A stretch of 64,000 bases of DNA from Mermis nigrescens (taxonomy: Eukaryota > Nematoda > Enoplea > Mermithida > Mermithidae), in the NCBI GenBank assembly GCA_036768485.1, contig JAVLUZ010000698.1, positions 242,701 through 306,700 of the forward strand, read 5' to 3'. Shown here one piece after another: positions 1 through 11,984 of this stretch (positions are counted from its first letter, which is position 1; each line of letters opens with the position of its first letter). The notes beneath the pieces were generated by a model, which was not told the DNA's origin, ran no database searches, and saw nothing but the letters and a program-made list of their open reading frames with translations. The translations under genes and the position numbers were made by a program.

Positions 1-1601
1 AAAGAAAAAATATACATGGAAATAATGAATAACGGAGATATGTAAAAGATAGTGAGAAAAAGAAAAAAGGTCCTAAGTGGGAGAGAAAATTTTGGGAAAA
101 GGTTGCAGGAAAATTAACTAGTAAACAAAAAATTTACGGAAAAACGAATTAAAACAAAAAAATACGAACTGCTGGCGGTCGGTAATGTCGTCCTGGCACA
201 GCGAAAACAAATGATGAGCAAATAATCAATTGCGGCGATCCGATTGATCACAGGGCAAATACGATCAGATGCACGAATTAATCGTCAGTCGTGCAGTTAA
301 ATAATTTGGCGTAATGCGCTATGTAGAATGAGTCAGCTGGTTCCTCAAGACGGAATCAAACAAATAGACGAAAGTTTGAATGGGGCGATCCGATTGATCG
401 CGAGAATTAGACGGCTGATGAGTGACAAACATCAGTTGCACGTGAAGACAGAATAACGCGTGATGTGGTGACATGGCGCGTCTGACTTTGAGACGGAATA
501 GACGAAAAACGTGGCGTGACGATATGATGCTGAGCAAGACAACGGTCCTGCAAGAATTTAAACCGGAAAATGTGGCGCGGACAAAGCAGTCGGCGCAACA
601 AAAACGCGGTGCAATAATATTGCCATGTCGTTGAGAATCGAGACGCGAAGTACGCTGACGAACTGGTGCGAGTGATAGTAGACGGGCTAATAGTTTGCTG
701 ATGGCGACGAGAATCATAGCACACAGATGGGTGCAACGGGCACGCGGGGCACACAAACAGTTGACGGAATACTAAAATCAGTTTTATCGGACGGCATGAT
801 AGGATGTCGGATCGCCGGCTGGCGAACGAATCAATGCAGGTTGATGTCTTTCTAGGGGAGACATCGAAGGCTGGAGCCGTGAAATAGACATGCTGCCAGC
901 GGCTTGTTGGGCGCGAATTTTGGCTAAAATCTTAGGTAGAAGAACGTCGAGGAAACTTTGAATTCGCTGACGCGCTTTAGCGAGGAAACTTGATTGAACA
1001 ACTGATTGGTGGGTCTGTGCGCGATTGAATTAACTTAATCTGCTTATGCGCTGTGTACAAATTCTTAGTTGTCTCAATAATTTCAGGAAACTTCAACAAA
1101 ATCTTCTCGGAAACGGATTGAGAATTTTTTCAACAAAAATTGATTTAAGCATTCGTCAAATCTGTTCGACCATGCGCCAAGTAATTCGAGGTTCTCGATA
1201 CCAAAATAGGAATCTAAAACTGATTGTCGAGGAATTGAAGAAGTAGTGGCGCAGACATGAAAGTCGTAGATTGAAAAGACGGAATGAAACGGAAAGTTGA
1301 CTTGTATTCTTCGAAAAATTCATTCATTGAACTGAAAACGTCAGCCATTTGGCGAATTGTTAAGGCCAAAAGGAGCAAGAAGATCAGGCGGAATTGCAAG
1401 ACGATGCGGGAAAAATTCCACTGGGATTTTATAGTTTGCACGACGCTCAATTTCTGGCGGTGCTTGTAGTGCATTGGATGATTATGACGAATTCTAGGCC
1501 TACTTCATAGACCATGGGGGCCAGTAGTGACATAAAATTGGGTATGACTAAACTTGTAGTCTTTGCAGAGTAAACGATGATGATGAGTCATTTTGACGAT
1601 T

Positions 1602-2117
1602 TTAGGCATGGTTGGAGCGATGCACATCTCCAACGATTCTTTGACGTTTGTGGGGGTTGGGAAAACGTGACTGATGGCAGAACGTGTCGTGTTCCTGCAC
1701 AAACTGGATGCGTGACTTGCGCATCTCTGGGTTTACACGTAGCTCCTTTTCTCTCTGTTTCTGAGAGCACCTAATACGATATTGGCTGGCAAAAGCACAA
1801 TCCTCAATGGTATTCACAAAAAGCATTGCTTGTTTGCAAAAGTCGAAACCAAGAAGAAGATCTTCTGGTAAATCATCGATGATAGAAACGATAGCTGGTG
1901 TAGTTTGCTCGGTAGACTTTAATTTGCATTAAATAGATGAAACGCACAGTGGCTGCCATTTTTCCAATTCCTGCACAACATTAGCTATTTGCTTTGGCGG
2001 TAAGTTGAAACCTAAGCGCAAAAAAGCGCTCAAGGTCATCATTGTAACTTGAGCTCCTGTGTCTATCAAAGCAGGCAGTTTCACACCATTAATTTGAGCT
2101 ATAATGGTAGTAAGCAA
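1602..2117 (-). pseudogene. Retropepsin-like aspartic protease fragment, broken
   Basis: The minus-strand frame contains ALIDTGAQVTMM (DTGA at about 2,054-2,063), the catalytic Asp-Thr-Gly signature of retroviral and LTR-retrotransposon aspartic proteases. About 55 codons further on there is a DLLLGFDF stretch (near 1,845-1,865), matching the hydrophobic-Gly-x-Asp element near the C-terminus of this fold. An in-frame TAA near 1,929 separates the two parts, so no intact protease is encoded. In such elements the enzyme cleaves the Gag-Pol polyprotein. Its place downstream of the zinc knuckle supports the retroelement reading. A cellular DDI1-like protease is less likely because of that neighbour. 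Confidence 0.65.
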
Positions 2118-2674
2118 ATTTGTAGATGCATGGCTAACTGATGGGGTGTTAGCTACATCATTAGGTGTGTGATGTGCTTATTCAACTTTTGTAGACAGCT
2201 AATCAGTTTCTGTAGCCGATGATACTCCTCAAGAAATGCTTGTGATGGAAAGCTGTTCCGAATTCTTGGAAGTCGAAACAGATGAAGCGAATGACATTGT
2301 CGTTATTAGACAAAGAGTCGGCTGAGGTGGGGGAAACGTAACAGTGGGGGTGGAAGATACCAAGTATGGCAGCTGGAACATCAGAATTTGTAGGTGGCTG
2401 CGAAATTGTTGATATGAGTTGTTTGGCTGATGATAGTCCTGAGAATGTTCTGCAAAATGAGGATTATTGTTTGTATACATATTTCTGTCATTATTGTAAT
2501 AACGTGTATTACTGTAGGTATTACGGTAGTTCTGGAGATTACCGTAATTTTGCCGAAAATCATTATTGTTTTCTGTTCCAAAAATCTTGACAGAACTCAT
2601 TATTGTTTTGATGTCGAAAATCTTGACAGGCGTCGTACTCTGAAACAGACAATGGCCTAGATTGGCTACATTGA

Positions 2675-3106
2675 TCATACGCGTACCTCACTGGAATAAT
2701 GAGCCTCGCTGTTGCGGTAATTTTGGCTGTTGTTCTGCTGACGCCGGAAACATTCATCTCTGGCGTGGCCCATGTGTTTGCAATACACGCAATAACGTTG
2801 CGCTAAAGCATTAGATGTCTCTGGACGCGATTGAATTAAAAAAAGACGTAGATTGACGGGGGGTCTCGTTTTGACTATACATTGAACGCCGAAAATTATT
2901 TTTTGACAACATGCTACTGGATGCTGCAGCGGCAGTTGCTGGTAAGTATGGCGTAGGCTGCTTAGCTGAAGCATACTGTAGGTTCGGTAAACTCTATGCA
3001 ACGCAAGACAGCATGAAGAAAATCTTGAAGCGTGCTTCAGGCGCTCTTTGTGAGCTTTTCTTGCGATATCTGGATTCATCCCTTTTCTGAGCTGATGACG
3101 GAGCAT
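2675..3106 (-). pseudogene. Gag C-terminal part with CCHC zinc knuckle
   Basis: The open stretch of 143 codons ends with CVYCKHMGHARDEC (genomic 2,750-2,791). The spacing is C-x2-C-x4-H-x4-C, the nucleocapsid zinc knuckle that binds element RNA. Downstream residues are rich in Asn, Gln, Tyr and Arg, as is common for Gag tails. A neighbouring frame (2,229-2,678, minus) continues the Asn- and Tyr-rich composition, which suggests a frameshift at about 2,675. No intact Gag is present. Identification rests on the knuckle and its position between gag-core-like and protease-like sequence. Confidence 0.6.
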
Positions 3107-3148
3107 TTTCTCAAAAGCTATCGAGTCAACTTGAATTTCTGGTTGAGC

Positions 3149-3511
3149 TCAAATGAGATCTTCAAGTGTAATGCCAAAAAATAAGCGTTCACAGACTCTG
3201 AGGTGCTGTTTTCGCTTCAAGAAATCTATCAAACAATGTATCTGAGTCGATAGGCCGAAACTTGCAATTAATGCTTGTTTCGTGAGTTCATAAGATTCGC
3301 GAACGTTGTTGGGTAGGGAGCGAAACAATCTAGTCGTATAGGTGTCGAATGATGGCAACAAATCTAGACACGATCTTTCATCAATTCTATAACCATTTCC
3401 GTTAACGCTCAAGTTCAAGAAAAATCCATCGAATATCTGTTTTTTCACCTTGAAAAACTTCTTATTGGCTATCGTGTACTGAATTTGTTGCAAAAATGGA
3501 CCTCTTTTCAT
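3149..3511 (-). pseudogene. Gag core-like fragment
   Basis: This 120-codon minus-strand stretch contains LFRSLPNNVRESYELTKQ followed by ALIASFG. The pattern (small helix, LP, then a helix of the type Y-x-L-x-K-x-x-L-x-x-x-F) recalls the capsid-like region of LTR-retrotransposon Gag proteins. It lies immediately upstream, in minus-strand order, of the zinc-knuckle fragment. The upstream minus-strand sequence (4,326-4,613) encodes a short basic and Ser/Asp-rich stretch that could be a Gag N-terminus, with weaker support. Similarity is judged by eye only. Confidence 0.4.
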
Positions 3512-4800
3512 AGAATCAGCTAGGTATCGAATACCTGTATTCTCCGAGCTATCAGACGACGTGTCACGATGTCGATGCCGTGAACGTCTTGAAGAAGACG
3601 GACGCCTTGGACTTTCCGGCGGAGAGTCAGTAGTTTGATCAGTATAGTGAACTCTTTGGTTCTGTTGATTCTGAGGTGGTGGTTCTGATCCTGCAGGATC
3701 GATGCATCTGTATTTGGCTGAAAAATTTGATTCTGCGGAATATGCATCACATGAGGTGGCGGAAGTCTTAAATTTAGTGGATTAGCTTGCCCGCGGCCGA
3801 CTGAACGGCTAGCGAAACGATCTGTACTCGCGGAGACATTTCAACATTTGCAAAGGAGCTAAATGTTACTGCTCAGCGTTTACAGAAATGGTAGGACGCG
3901 ATAAACGCGACGCGATTTGCTGATTAGAAGCACTGGATAGACGAACGACGGACGGGCGTTGACGTTGCAGCTGCACGGCTGAATCCGAGTCAGCATTTGC
4001 AAAGCGAGCTAAATGCTGCTGGTCCGCATTTGCAGTACGTTGGCACCAGTTGTGCAAGCTAACAGGCTGCAAATCAGCATTTGCAGAGTTTGCATTTTGC
4101 AACTGTGCATGCACATGTTCAAGTTATACGTTCAAGCCGATTTTCCAAATCTTGGTATATGCGCGAACACGCATTCAAGAGATTATTTGAATTGCCATTT
4201 TCGGTTATCCGATTCACATTTGTGTCGGAAACTGATCTTTGCGGATTTGGAATCGGCTGTTTCGTTCAAAATCTGACGAAGAGTGATATTGCTGTCGTTT
4301 GCAACTTGATTATCTATCTGGAGAGTCAACACTGTTGTCCTGAGTTTTGGACACCTAGCGTTTGATTTGTATTCACAACGCTGTCTGCGCTTGCACGATT
4401 TTGTGCACTGGCGCTATTATCTGAATCTGAGTCATTTGACACTTCTAGATGATTTCGGAGTATTAGCCTGCTTAGGCGACTTATCTGGGTTTTTCTCCCA
4501 GTTTTGGTCATTTTTCCTGCTAGTTTTTTGCCTGCCATGACAGACAAATTGAGATTAAGATCAGGACAAAAATTTATGTCACAACCCCAATCTCGACCAA
4601 GAAAAATATGCACACGAACATAATAGAGTTAAAAATGCACACGAACAGTCAAATGTTAAGAATGCACACGAACACAATATGATTATGCAAAGTGGAAATA
4701 TTTTTGAAAATTTTGGGCAGAAATGAAACGATGTTAGCTCGGCCGGTTGTTGTGAATGACCTTCCAATGTAAACGTAGGGTTTACCTACGTTCACTTGTC

Positions 4801-5765
4801 TTACTTATGCCCTAGCTTAATTCACGCGCTCGCACAAAAGGCGACTCTTCCGTAAGACCCGGCCTCGGCCTATCAAGATAGCCCGGCCCTCTACTGCGCG
4901 CACCTAGTGAAGCTTACTTACTTAACCCCAATTTGAGATTAAGTACCTAATTAAAGTAAGCTCCCGGAAACCTAATTGAGGGCTCAAAAAGATTATTTAA
5001 CTTGTTTTGGGACCGAATTCGTGCTTGAAAATATTGAAGGTTCCTAAGTATAGTGTAGCACAAGGACAGAATTCAACAGCACGGAAATTCGAACCGAGCA
5101 CAATCATCGTTCATTAAATAATTAATTTTTACAATATTTTTGGACAGAAAATTATGAAGCAATTAAAAACGCGACAGCATGAAGGTGCATGCTGCCGACT
5201 GTCGTGTTACGCTAATCGGTTAAAACAAACACTATAATTACGAGGGCACGTAGCCCGCCAACGGCATACAACTATGGCCGTGAAGGCACACAAGTAAAAC
5301 AATAAATGCGCAAGGGCGAAAAAGACCTGCCCACTACGCGACGAAAATACGACGAGATTTTCCTGCAGCCAGCAGGGGAAAATACTAGGAGTCTACGTGC
5401 GGAAAAATACGTCGCACGGAAAAGAAAACGGGCACAGCATACAAGCTGGCGAAAAACTGGGAAAGCTCACTGTAAAATGATAAAGTCTTAAAGTGCCGGA
5501 ATGATCGTCCAAACTACGCTCGCACGCAGTTTTAAACGATACGAAAAAGAGGCGTATCAAACGCGGACAAAGAAACGCGGAATGGATCTACGAGAATAAC
5601 AATAGGCCTATGGGCAAAGCTTACGGTAAAGAATGTACAAACGAAATAGACACGAATATGAGACACACACATATGGAGTTTTAACACACGTATGATATGA
5701 TAGCACACATACCAATTCGTACTCAAGTCGCATTAAGCCCGAGTGCCCATTTTCCTATCCCGGAT
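4801..5765. other. No gene recognised; possible retroelement flank
   Basis: Relatively GC-rich sequence next to the retroelement remnant. It includes a short inverted repeat, AACGTAGG/CCTACGTT, at about 4,770-4,797. It could include a decayed LTR of the element at 1-4,800, but no second copy was found in the window. Open frames here are short and purine-biased and are not credible genes. Confidence 0.3.
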
Positions 5766-6008
5766 TTTTATTGAAAATATGTGTGGGAAAGGAAATGAAG
5801 ATATGATAATTTTAAGAGGGAAGGTGGTCCCGGGCGACACACTAAAGCGTTACGCTGAGTGGTCGCGTACGTGCAAATGGAAATTAAGCACGAAATTGAG
5901 CATCTAGGGCAAACAGTCATCGGCATGTATGTACCAAATAGCACAAAACGAATGGAATTTCGCGTTGAACCAACGCAACGAAAATGGGGTGTAGAGCCAT
6001 CTCTACAA

Positions 6009-6806
6009 CGGCTAGAAATGCTTACTTTGAAGTTTAACCCGTGACGTTGATGTTTCATTGTTTCTCAATATTATTCAATACTTTGCGCAGTTGTGAGCAA
6101 GAGCCCGAGTAGTCGATTAGTACTACACACGCGAATCAGAGTGGAAGATCTGGGAAACCAGTGCGGGTAAAATTTTGCTCACGTAACAGTGGGAGGCGGC
6201 GCCCCCATTACATATTGGAGGTCCCAGAGTTCGTTCTCTGGAGTTGTCTGCACTTACGCTTTCTCCTAGAGGGGAGGAGTGTAGCAGGAGTGCTACTACA
6301 CGGCTAGAAATGCCTACTTTGAAGTTTAACCCGTGACGTTGATGTTTCATTGTTTCTCAATATTATTCAATACTTTGCGCAGTTGTGAGCAAGAGCCCGA
6401 GTAGTCGATTAGTACTACACACGCGAATCAGAGCGGAAGATCCGGGAAACCGGTGCGGGTAAAATTTTGCTCACGTAATGGTGGGAGGCGGCGCCGCCAT
6501 TACATATTGGAGGTCCCAGAGTTCATTCTCTGGAGTTGTCTGCGCTTACGCTTTCTCCTAGAGGATGAGGAGTGTAGCAGGAGTGCTACTACACGGCTAG
6601 AAATGCCTACTTTGAAGTTTAACACGTGACGTTGATGTTTCATTGTTTCTCAATATTATTCAATACTTTGCGCAGTTGTGAGGAAGAGCCGGAGTAGTCG
6701 ATTAGTACTACACACGCGAATCAGAGCAGAAGATCCGGGAAACCGGTGTGGGTAAAATTTTGCTCACGTAACGGTGGGAGGCGGCGCCCCTGTTACATTA
6801 TTACTG
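6009..6806. repeat. 292-bp tandem repeat, about 2.7 copies
   Basis: The monomer starting CGGCTAGAAATGC occurs at 6,009, 6,301 and 6,594, giving spacings of 292 and 293 bp. The third copy stops matching at about 6,806, after GGCGGCGCCCC. Copies differ by only a few substitutions and one small indel, so the duplication is recent. Each monomer holds the near-palindrome TGTAGCAGGAGTGCTACTACA-like block (6,280-6,300 and 6,573-6,593) and a CTCTGGAG/CCCAGAG block. It could be tandem LTR-like units of the adjacent retroelement or a young satellite; I cannot tell which. Confidence 0.85.
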
Positions 6807-7717
6807 TAACTCCAATTTGTTCTCTGCTAGACAGACGACTCGGGCCACTCCTTGCTCCATCCCGCAACGAAGAGATATATTACTACTTTCGTGTTATGTC
6901 TATAGTCTGTTTCACATAACTTCGTGCATAAATTTTAAGAATTTTCATCGACAGTAAGCTGAGGGTTACGATAATCATATTTGAGATCAATGCTATAATC
7001 GCAATCTTTTAGCTCATTGTCAGAGATACTTTTAAAATTTATGAACGAAGTTGGTTTCGTAAAATAGATTATAGTTTTTATGTAGAAGGTTTGTTAAACA
7101 CCGTAGTTATTGCATGGATATCGCTGTAAATGTCGTACATATAAGCACGTTGATAAAAATAGCTAATTAAGGCTAATAACTTTTTACTGTGTTTAAGATC
7201 AAGGTCTAAGTGTTGGCTATGGCTAGGCTGGCAGTTTTCCTTTCATTTTGGTTCTTGGCTTTTTGAAAGTCTTTCACTCCTATGCTTAACCAGATGGTGG
7301 CAGTTTTTTAGGGGCCCGTGGCAGTTTTTGGGTCGCTTCCATGTACTTCGTATAGGGGATGGCACTTTTTCTCAAGAATTGTGGCAGTTTTTGAAATTTT
7401 GAACCCGACTACCAGGGCTGGCATGAGCGGGTTTTTGGGGTTCTGAAAAATCTTGGGTTTTTGAGGTTTTTGGTATTCTGAAATTCGCTGGATCCACGTT
7501 TCATTGGTGATAAGTTGGATCGTTCACTGCGCCATGAAATTGAGGACATTTCAATGAAGTTTCCACTGAAAGGCGATGTAATTTTCCAATGTTTGATGTC
7601 TAACTTTTATACTTATTACATAGGTATTAACGTTGGCAGTTTCAACGGCCTCATCGGAACGAAATTTTTTCAACCTTTTGTTTAGTCCATTCAAAATTGA
7701 GAAATTCACTGAGCACT
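6807..7717. other. Intergenic, no gene seen
   Basis: AT-rich unique-looking sequence without a credible open frame. From about 7,230 to 7,470 a GGCAGTTTTT motif recurs, and the stretch grades into the GGGTTTTTGGGG-type low-complexity sequence that returns at 8,340-8,700. Confidence 0.4.
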
Positions 7718-7725
7718 GATACAGT

Positions 7726-8123
7726 CACTGGCGTAGCCAGTGGGGGAAGGGGGGAATTCCCCCTGGGGAAAATTTTTACATTTTCAAAAAGTGAGCAATA
7801 TGGTTGCGTGATGCTGTTTTGCGATGAAAAATCGAAAAATTCGATGCTTCGCGCCGGTTTTTCCTATTATTTGGCAGTTTCTACCGTTTTATTGTTGGAA
7901 AATCAAAAAATTAGCGCCCCGCGAGCATAAGAAGCATTTTTTCCGTCAAAAACATGAAAAAATTTTCGAGAAAATTTAATTTTTTAATGGCTTAAATCGT
8001 GCAGGATGATGTGAAAAGCCCCAAAAAACACGTTATTTAACGGCCCCGCGCGTTTTTACGCGTTTTTTAGACGAATAAAATTTTTTTGAATTCCCCCTGG
8101 CGAAAATCCTGGCTACGCCTATG
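7726..8123. mobile_element. hAT-like MITE, 398 bp, 8-bp TSD GATACAGT
   Basis: Starts CACTGGCGTAGCCAG and ends with the inverse, CTGGCTACGCCTATG (terminal inverted repeat about 15 bp with 3 mismatches). It is flanked on both sides by GATACAGT (7,718-7,725 and 8,124-8,131). An 8-bp duplication and CA...TG ends are typical of the hAT superfamily. Subterminal GGAATTCCCCCTGG blocks are also inverted. The interior has no transposase frame, so it is non-autonomous. Confidence 0.85.
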
Positions 8124-8215
8124 GATACAGTCCGAAAATTGGTGTTCATTAAAACCAATGCCAATCGATGGAAACTCAGGATTGTGATGATAGGGATATG
8201 TGGTCACTGGACACT

Positions 8216-8704
8216 GATCAGCACAGCTAGAGTCGAATAAAGCTTTGTTTTGAACTTGCCCTGTTTTTTATGTTGGGTCCTTTATATGTCACAAAGTCAG
8301 CCAAGTCAATGTTTATAAGTGTATATATATACAGACAACTCTGGTGTGTATCAGGAAAAACCCACCAAAAACCCCCAAAACCCACCAAAAACCCACCAAA
8401 AACCCACGAAAAACTCCAAAAACCCCAAAAACCCAAAACGCGAAATTTTCAAATCTGGGTTTTTGCCAGCCCTGATCAGCACAGCGAGAGTCGAATAAAG
8501 CTTTTTTTGAACTTTTCCTGTTTTTTATGTTGGGTCCTTTATATGTCACAAAGTCAGCCAAGTCAATGTTTATAAGTGTATACAGACAACTCTGGTGTGT
8601 ATCAGGAAAAACCCACCAAGAACCCAAAAAACCAACAGAAAACCCACGGAAAACCCCAAAAACCCATAACGCAAAATTTTCAAATCTGGGTTTTTGCCAG
8701 CCCT
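8216..8704. repeat. 258-bp direct duplication with (AAAACCC)n-like core
   Basis: Two adjacent copies begin GATCAGCACAGC at 8,216 and 8,474 and both finish TTTTTGCCAGCCCTG. Each has a block of AAAAACCCAC-type units (8,357-8,440 and 8,608-8,670) that vary in number between copies. This produces long open frames rich in Lys-Pro on one strand and Trp-Gly-Phe on the other, which should not be taken for genes. Confidence 0.8.
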
Positions 8705-9189
8705 GCTGACAACACACTGAACATTACGAGCGGCGTCTAACGACTGCACACGTTGCGTGTAGAAAATATAGCTACCGTAATACATTTTTTGTTTGTTGTC
8801 TCATTTCTGCCCAATAGTGATCTTTCAAGGTGCTTAAGCCGTGTGTCTTGCTTAGGCTTGGTGAGTGCGAAAAGAGAAGCTAGCACTTAATACCTACTTC
8901 CTATCTTTTGCACAATTCCGGGTGCAGTCTTTAGACACTCGTATGAATTGCTGTCCACACCACTGTTGCCTTGTCCTGCCTTGCCTTTTGGCGTTGTTTT
9001 CTGCTGTAGCAAAGACGTGTCGTTTGTAGATCTTTTGCCAAAATTGGCCTATACTTCGTACATGGCTTCGCCGATTTTTATTTTTTTTTTGGTTTTCAAT
9101 TTTCGAGTTGATAACATTGTTCCTTTCTATTGATAAAGAAGAATGAATTATGTCTGGAAGATGGTCCGGTGGGTAGTATAGGTGTAGTA

Positions 9190-9800
9190 GCAGGGGCGTA
9201 TTTAAGGGGGCGACCGTTGGCCAAAAATAGCGGGCGTGATAAATAATGGATATGTAATTCGCAATACTTTTTGGCCGTCAGAAAGCATAATTTCTCAAAT
9301 TTTTCCGGTATAGGTATACCTACCTTTTAATAAAATTTAAGTATTTGTTTTCTTGGCGACTCTGGAAGCCTTTTTCTGCTCATTGAATAGGTTTAAAAAC
9401 AATGTCAACAGCAGAAACAGATATTTAAGCATAGTTTTTGTTTATTTTCTATCAAAATTGTCGATGTTTCGCGTTAGGTGCTACAAAGACAGAAAATCAA
9501 GTTCATAAACACCCTTCCGCCCACATTTCACAAATTTTCAGGCACTTCGCGCCGGATTTTCTCTAAAGTCAAAGAAATTTATCATTTGTTGCACAGAATT
9601 GTCGAAAATTTCAAAATTTTCGGAAAAATTTGCGTCCAAAGTAATTTTGAATAAAAGTGGACGATGTGAAACGCCGAAAAAAACGCTATTCCACGCGTGA
9701 AGGACAAATTTTCAGACTTATCTTCGTCTGTTTTTGGAGAGGTTGGGATGCCCACCTAATTAGGAAAACCCTAGGTACGCCGCCACTGCGTAGTAGCCAG
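9190..9800. repeat. Dispersed element with CAGGGGCGTATTTA end
   Basis: Begins CAGGGGCGTATTTAAGGGGG at about 9,191. The following 250 bp (GGATATGTAATTYGCAAT, then TTCTCAAATTTTTCCGG) is similar to 12,545-12,840 and to 61,834-61,990. The CAGGGGCG start is a hAT-type terminus. The opposite end was not located. No coding capacity seen. Confidence 0.55.
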
Positions 9801-9802
9801 CA

Positions 9803-10024
9803 CACATGGGCGTTGGGGTTTGGGGGGTATGCACCCCGAGAAACCAAAATACTCCCCCCAGAATTCAATTTTCAAAATTTTTTTTGCAATTTTTTTGTGC
9901 CAATGGATAGTGCTCGATGAAAAACGTTGAAAAATGGTGTTTTTTCGCCATACCACCATTTTAAGGCTATTTTTTTATCTTTAAAAATACTGCACCTCCA
10001 GAATTTTGGTGCCGCCCACCTATG
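9803..10024. mobile_element. 261-bp-family MITE (TGGGC ends), diverged copy
   Basis: One of about a dozen copies of a family that begins with ACACMTGGGCGTGGGG and ends with GCTGCCCACSTATG. The interior contains the conserved GCCAATGGATAGTGCT block and runs of C. The best defined copy is 43,022-43,282. It lacks coding sequence. Confidence 0.7.
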
Positions 10025-11984
10025 ATAGCCAAACTCCTAAGTGGGATTCGGGGCAATGCTCCGAAAAAATTTGTAAACAGAGCACTTTAATTTTGAATTA
10101 AAAAGTTAAAATTGTCACAAAAATCTTTTTTATAAATTCAGCCTAAAAATAATTATAATTCATCAGCAAAATTCATAGCCAACGCTACTGTCATTTCTGC
10201 TGATTGCACATTTCCTGCGTAAAACCTGTGAAAAACAGAAGATATATAGGTGCCTATGTTATCGCTCGACTACCTTTGATTTTTGGCGATTTAAAGGCGG
10301 TCTCCGCGTGTATCCTTGTATAAATAATGCTGTCATTCTTTTTTAATTCTGTGTTTCTCTTTAAGGTTATGGAAAAAGCGTTTAACTCTTTCGCAGTATT
10401 ATTTACAGCTCGCTTATGTTTAAAATTTGTGAAAACGCGAAAGTGTAGCGTACTTAGGTATAGCTCCTGCAAAGACAGCTCTCGGTCTCCTTTTTCTTTT
10501 CATGCAATCAAAAAATGATATCGTTGAATCGCAATATGCTTTTCTCATCTCGTAAGCAGCAAGACCTCTTAGGATGTGCTACATAAACGACACTAGCGAA
10601 TAAGTTTTTCATCGTCAGTCGTGAAAAAAGACCATATGATAATTGCTCTCTGGAATCGTAAATGTAATCTCTTGTTAAGTGTATTCCTTGTAGGTATATG
10701 CATGATCACATTCACAGGGCATACGCAAAATTTTTTATGGGAGGGGCGGTTAAAAAATTATTTCAGGACATGTTGGCATTACACAAACAAAGTGCGTTTT
10801 CTGACATTTCCGAACATTCTCTATTCTTTGAGCTAATAAAATTTCGAAATTTGTGAAAAAAATTTTTCTCAATAGATTGAAAAGAGAAATGTTTCCTTCG
10901 TGCTCGAGGAAAACTTATGTAAAATAACGATCTTATGGGAGCCGAAAATTTTTAGATTTTTTGACAAAAGACGTCAATTTTAATCATCTTCCGATCATTA
11001 GCTTACGTTTCAAAAAATTTTTGTTCAAAGGGGTAGGCGCTCGCTGCCCACCTCCCCCGCGTACAATCATGCACTGGGTATATGTGCGTGGACTAGTTAG
11101 GGTGGAAGACAAATTTTCATTTTACGTTATTGCTTTTTTACATACCTGATTAGTCTTGCGTAGTCCTCATTCCACTTGCTACTTCTTGTATTGTACTTGT
11201 AATTCTGGATTGATTGCGTTCGCTTAATTTATTGCTTTTGCTTAATCGATCGCTGCTTGTATGATTTCATAAACGTTCCAATAATGCATCGCGCACTTGG
11301 ACATCTTTGTATTGTAGTGCTGAATCATGATCTTTTAAAAGTATATTTGTCGCTTCGACAAGTTGATCAGTATGCGTGCAAAAATCATTTTTGTTCATTT
11401 ACAGAATATTGATTTAGCTAGCGCTGCATTAAAGCAAAAAATACCACATTTTTTACTACCCTTAACTTTTGAAACATTTATGCTTTCATCCAGCTTATAA
11501 ACAGGCTTACGAGTTTCACACTACTTATATATTTGTGGAAGAGATGGTTTTTGAAACTATGTTAGAGTTGCTAAGTTATACTGCACTTAGTCTATTAAAT
11601 GTATGACACTAAGCTTCTTTTTTGAAATCCAAGTTTTTGAAAATACACTAAATAATTAAATAATACGAAGAGTGCAGACAGGGTGCTGAAAAGCTAATTT
11701 ATGTGAAGAAGTTATTCACCTTATGTTCTGATCTTACTAATTTTGAAACATTCGATTGCAAATTGATTCTACTCATCATACAATTTGAATGTAAATGGCT
11801 TCAAACTCCTTTACCAAAATATCTTGATATATATACTTTGTTTTTTAGCCGCACTAGAGTCTAAATTGAGAAAAAACGTTTGAAAATGGAAAACTGGAAC
11901 TTCTTCTGATGGCAAGATATGTCATGACTGCGTTCCCTGCATTTTTGTATTTTAAAAAATTTTGTTTGCTTTGGCGCAGTATAC
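10025..11984. other. Intergenic, no gene seen
   Basis: AT-rich sequence with no exon-like GC rise and no frame above about 75 codons with credible composition. No RNA gene or repeat family was recognised apart from scattered short poly-A/T runs. Confidence 0.4.

Larger units (their letters stand above)
1..4800 (-). mobile_element. Degenerate LTR-retrotransposon remnant (gag-protease part)
   Basis: Read on the minus strand, this stretch runs from gag-like sequence (about 3,500) through a CCHC zinc knuckle (about 2,770) to a retropepsin-like protease (about 1,830-2,117), which is the order expected in a Gypsy-like or other retroviral-type LTR element. The frames are broken by stops and shifts. 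I found no reverse transcriptase YxDD box in 1-1,600, so pol is missing, unrecognisable or beyond the window edge. No clear pair of LTRs could be matched between the left edge and 4,770-5,760, so the boundaries are approximate. Codon and base composition differ from the AT-rich surroundings. This is a dead copy; the family assignment beyond LTR retroelement is inference. Confidence 0.6.

Noticed and set aside
411..436. Hammerhead-ribozyme-like CTGATGAG word
   Set aside because: No matching GAAA/stem arrangement around it.
8227..8785. Trp-Gly-Phe rich frames on the minus strand
   Set aside because: Translation of the AAAAACCC low-complexity blocks in a direct duplication.
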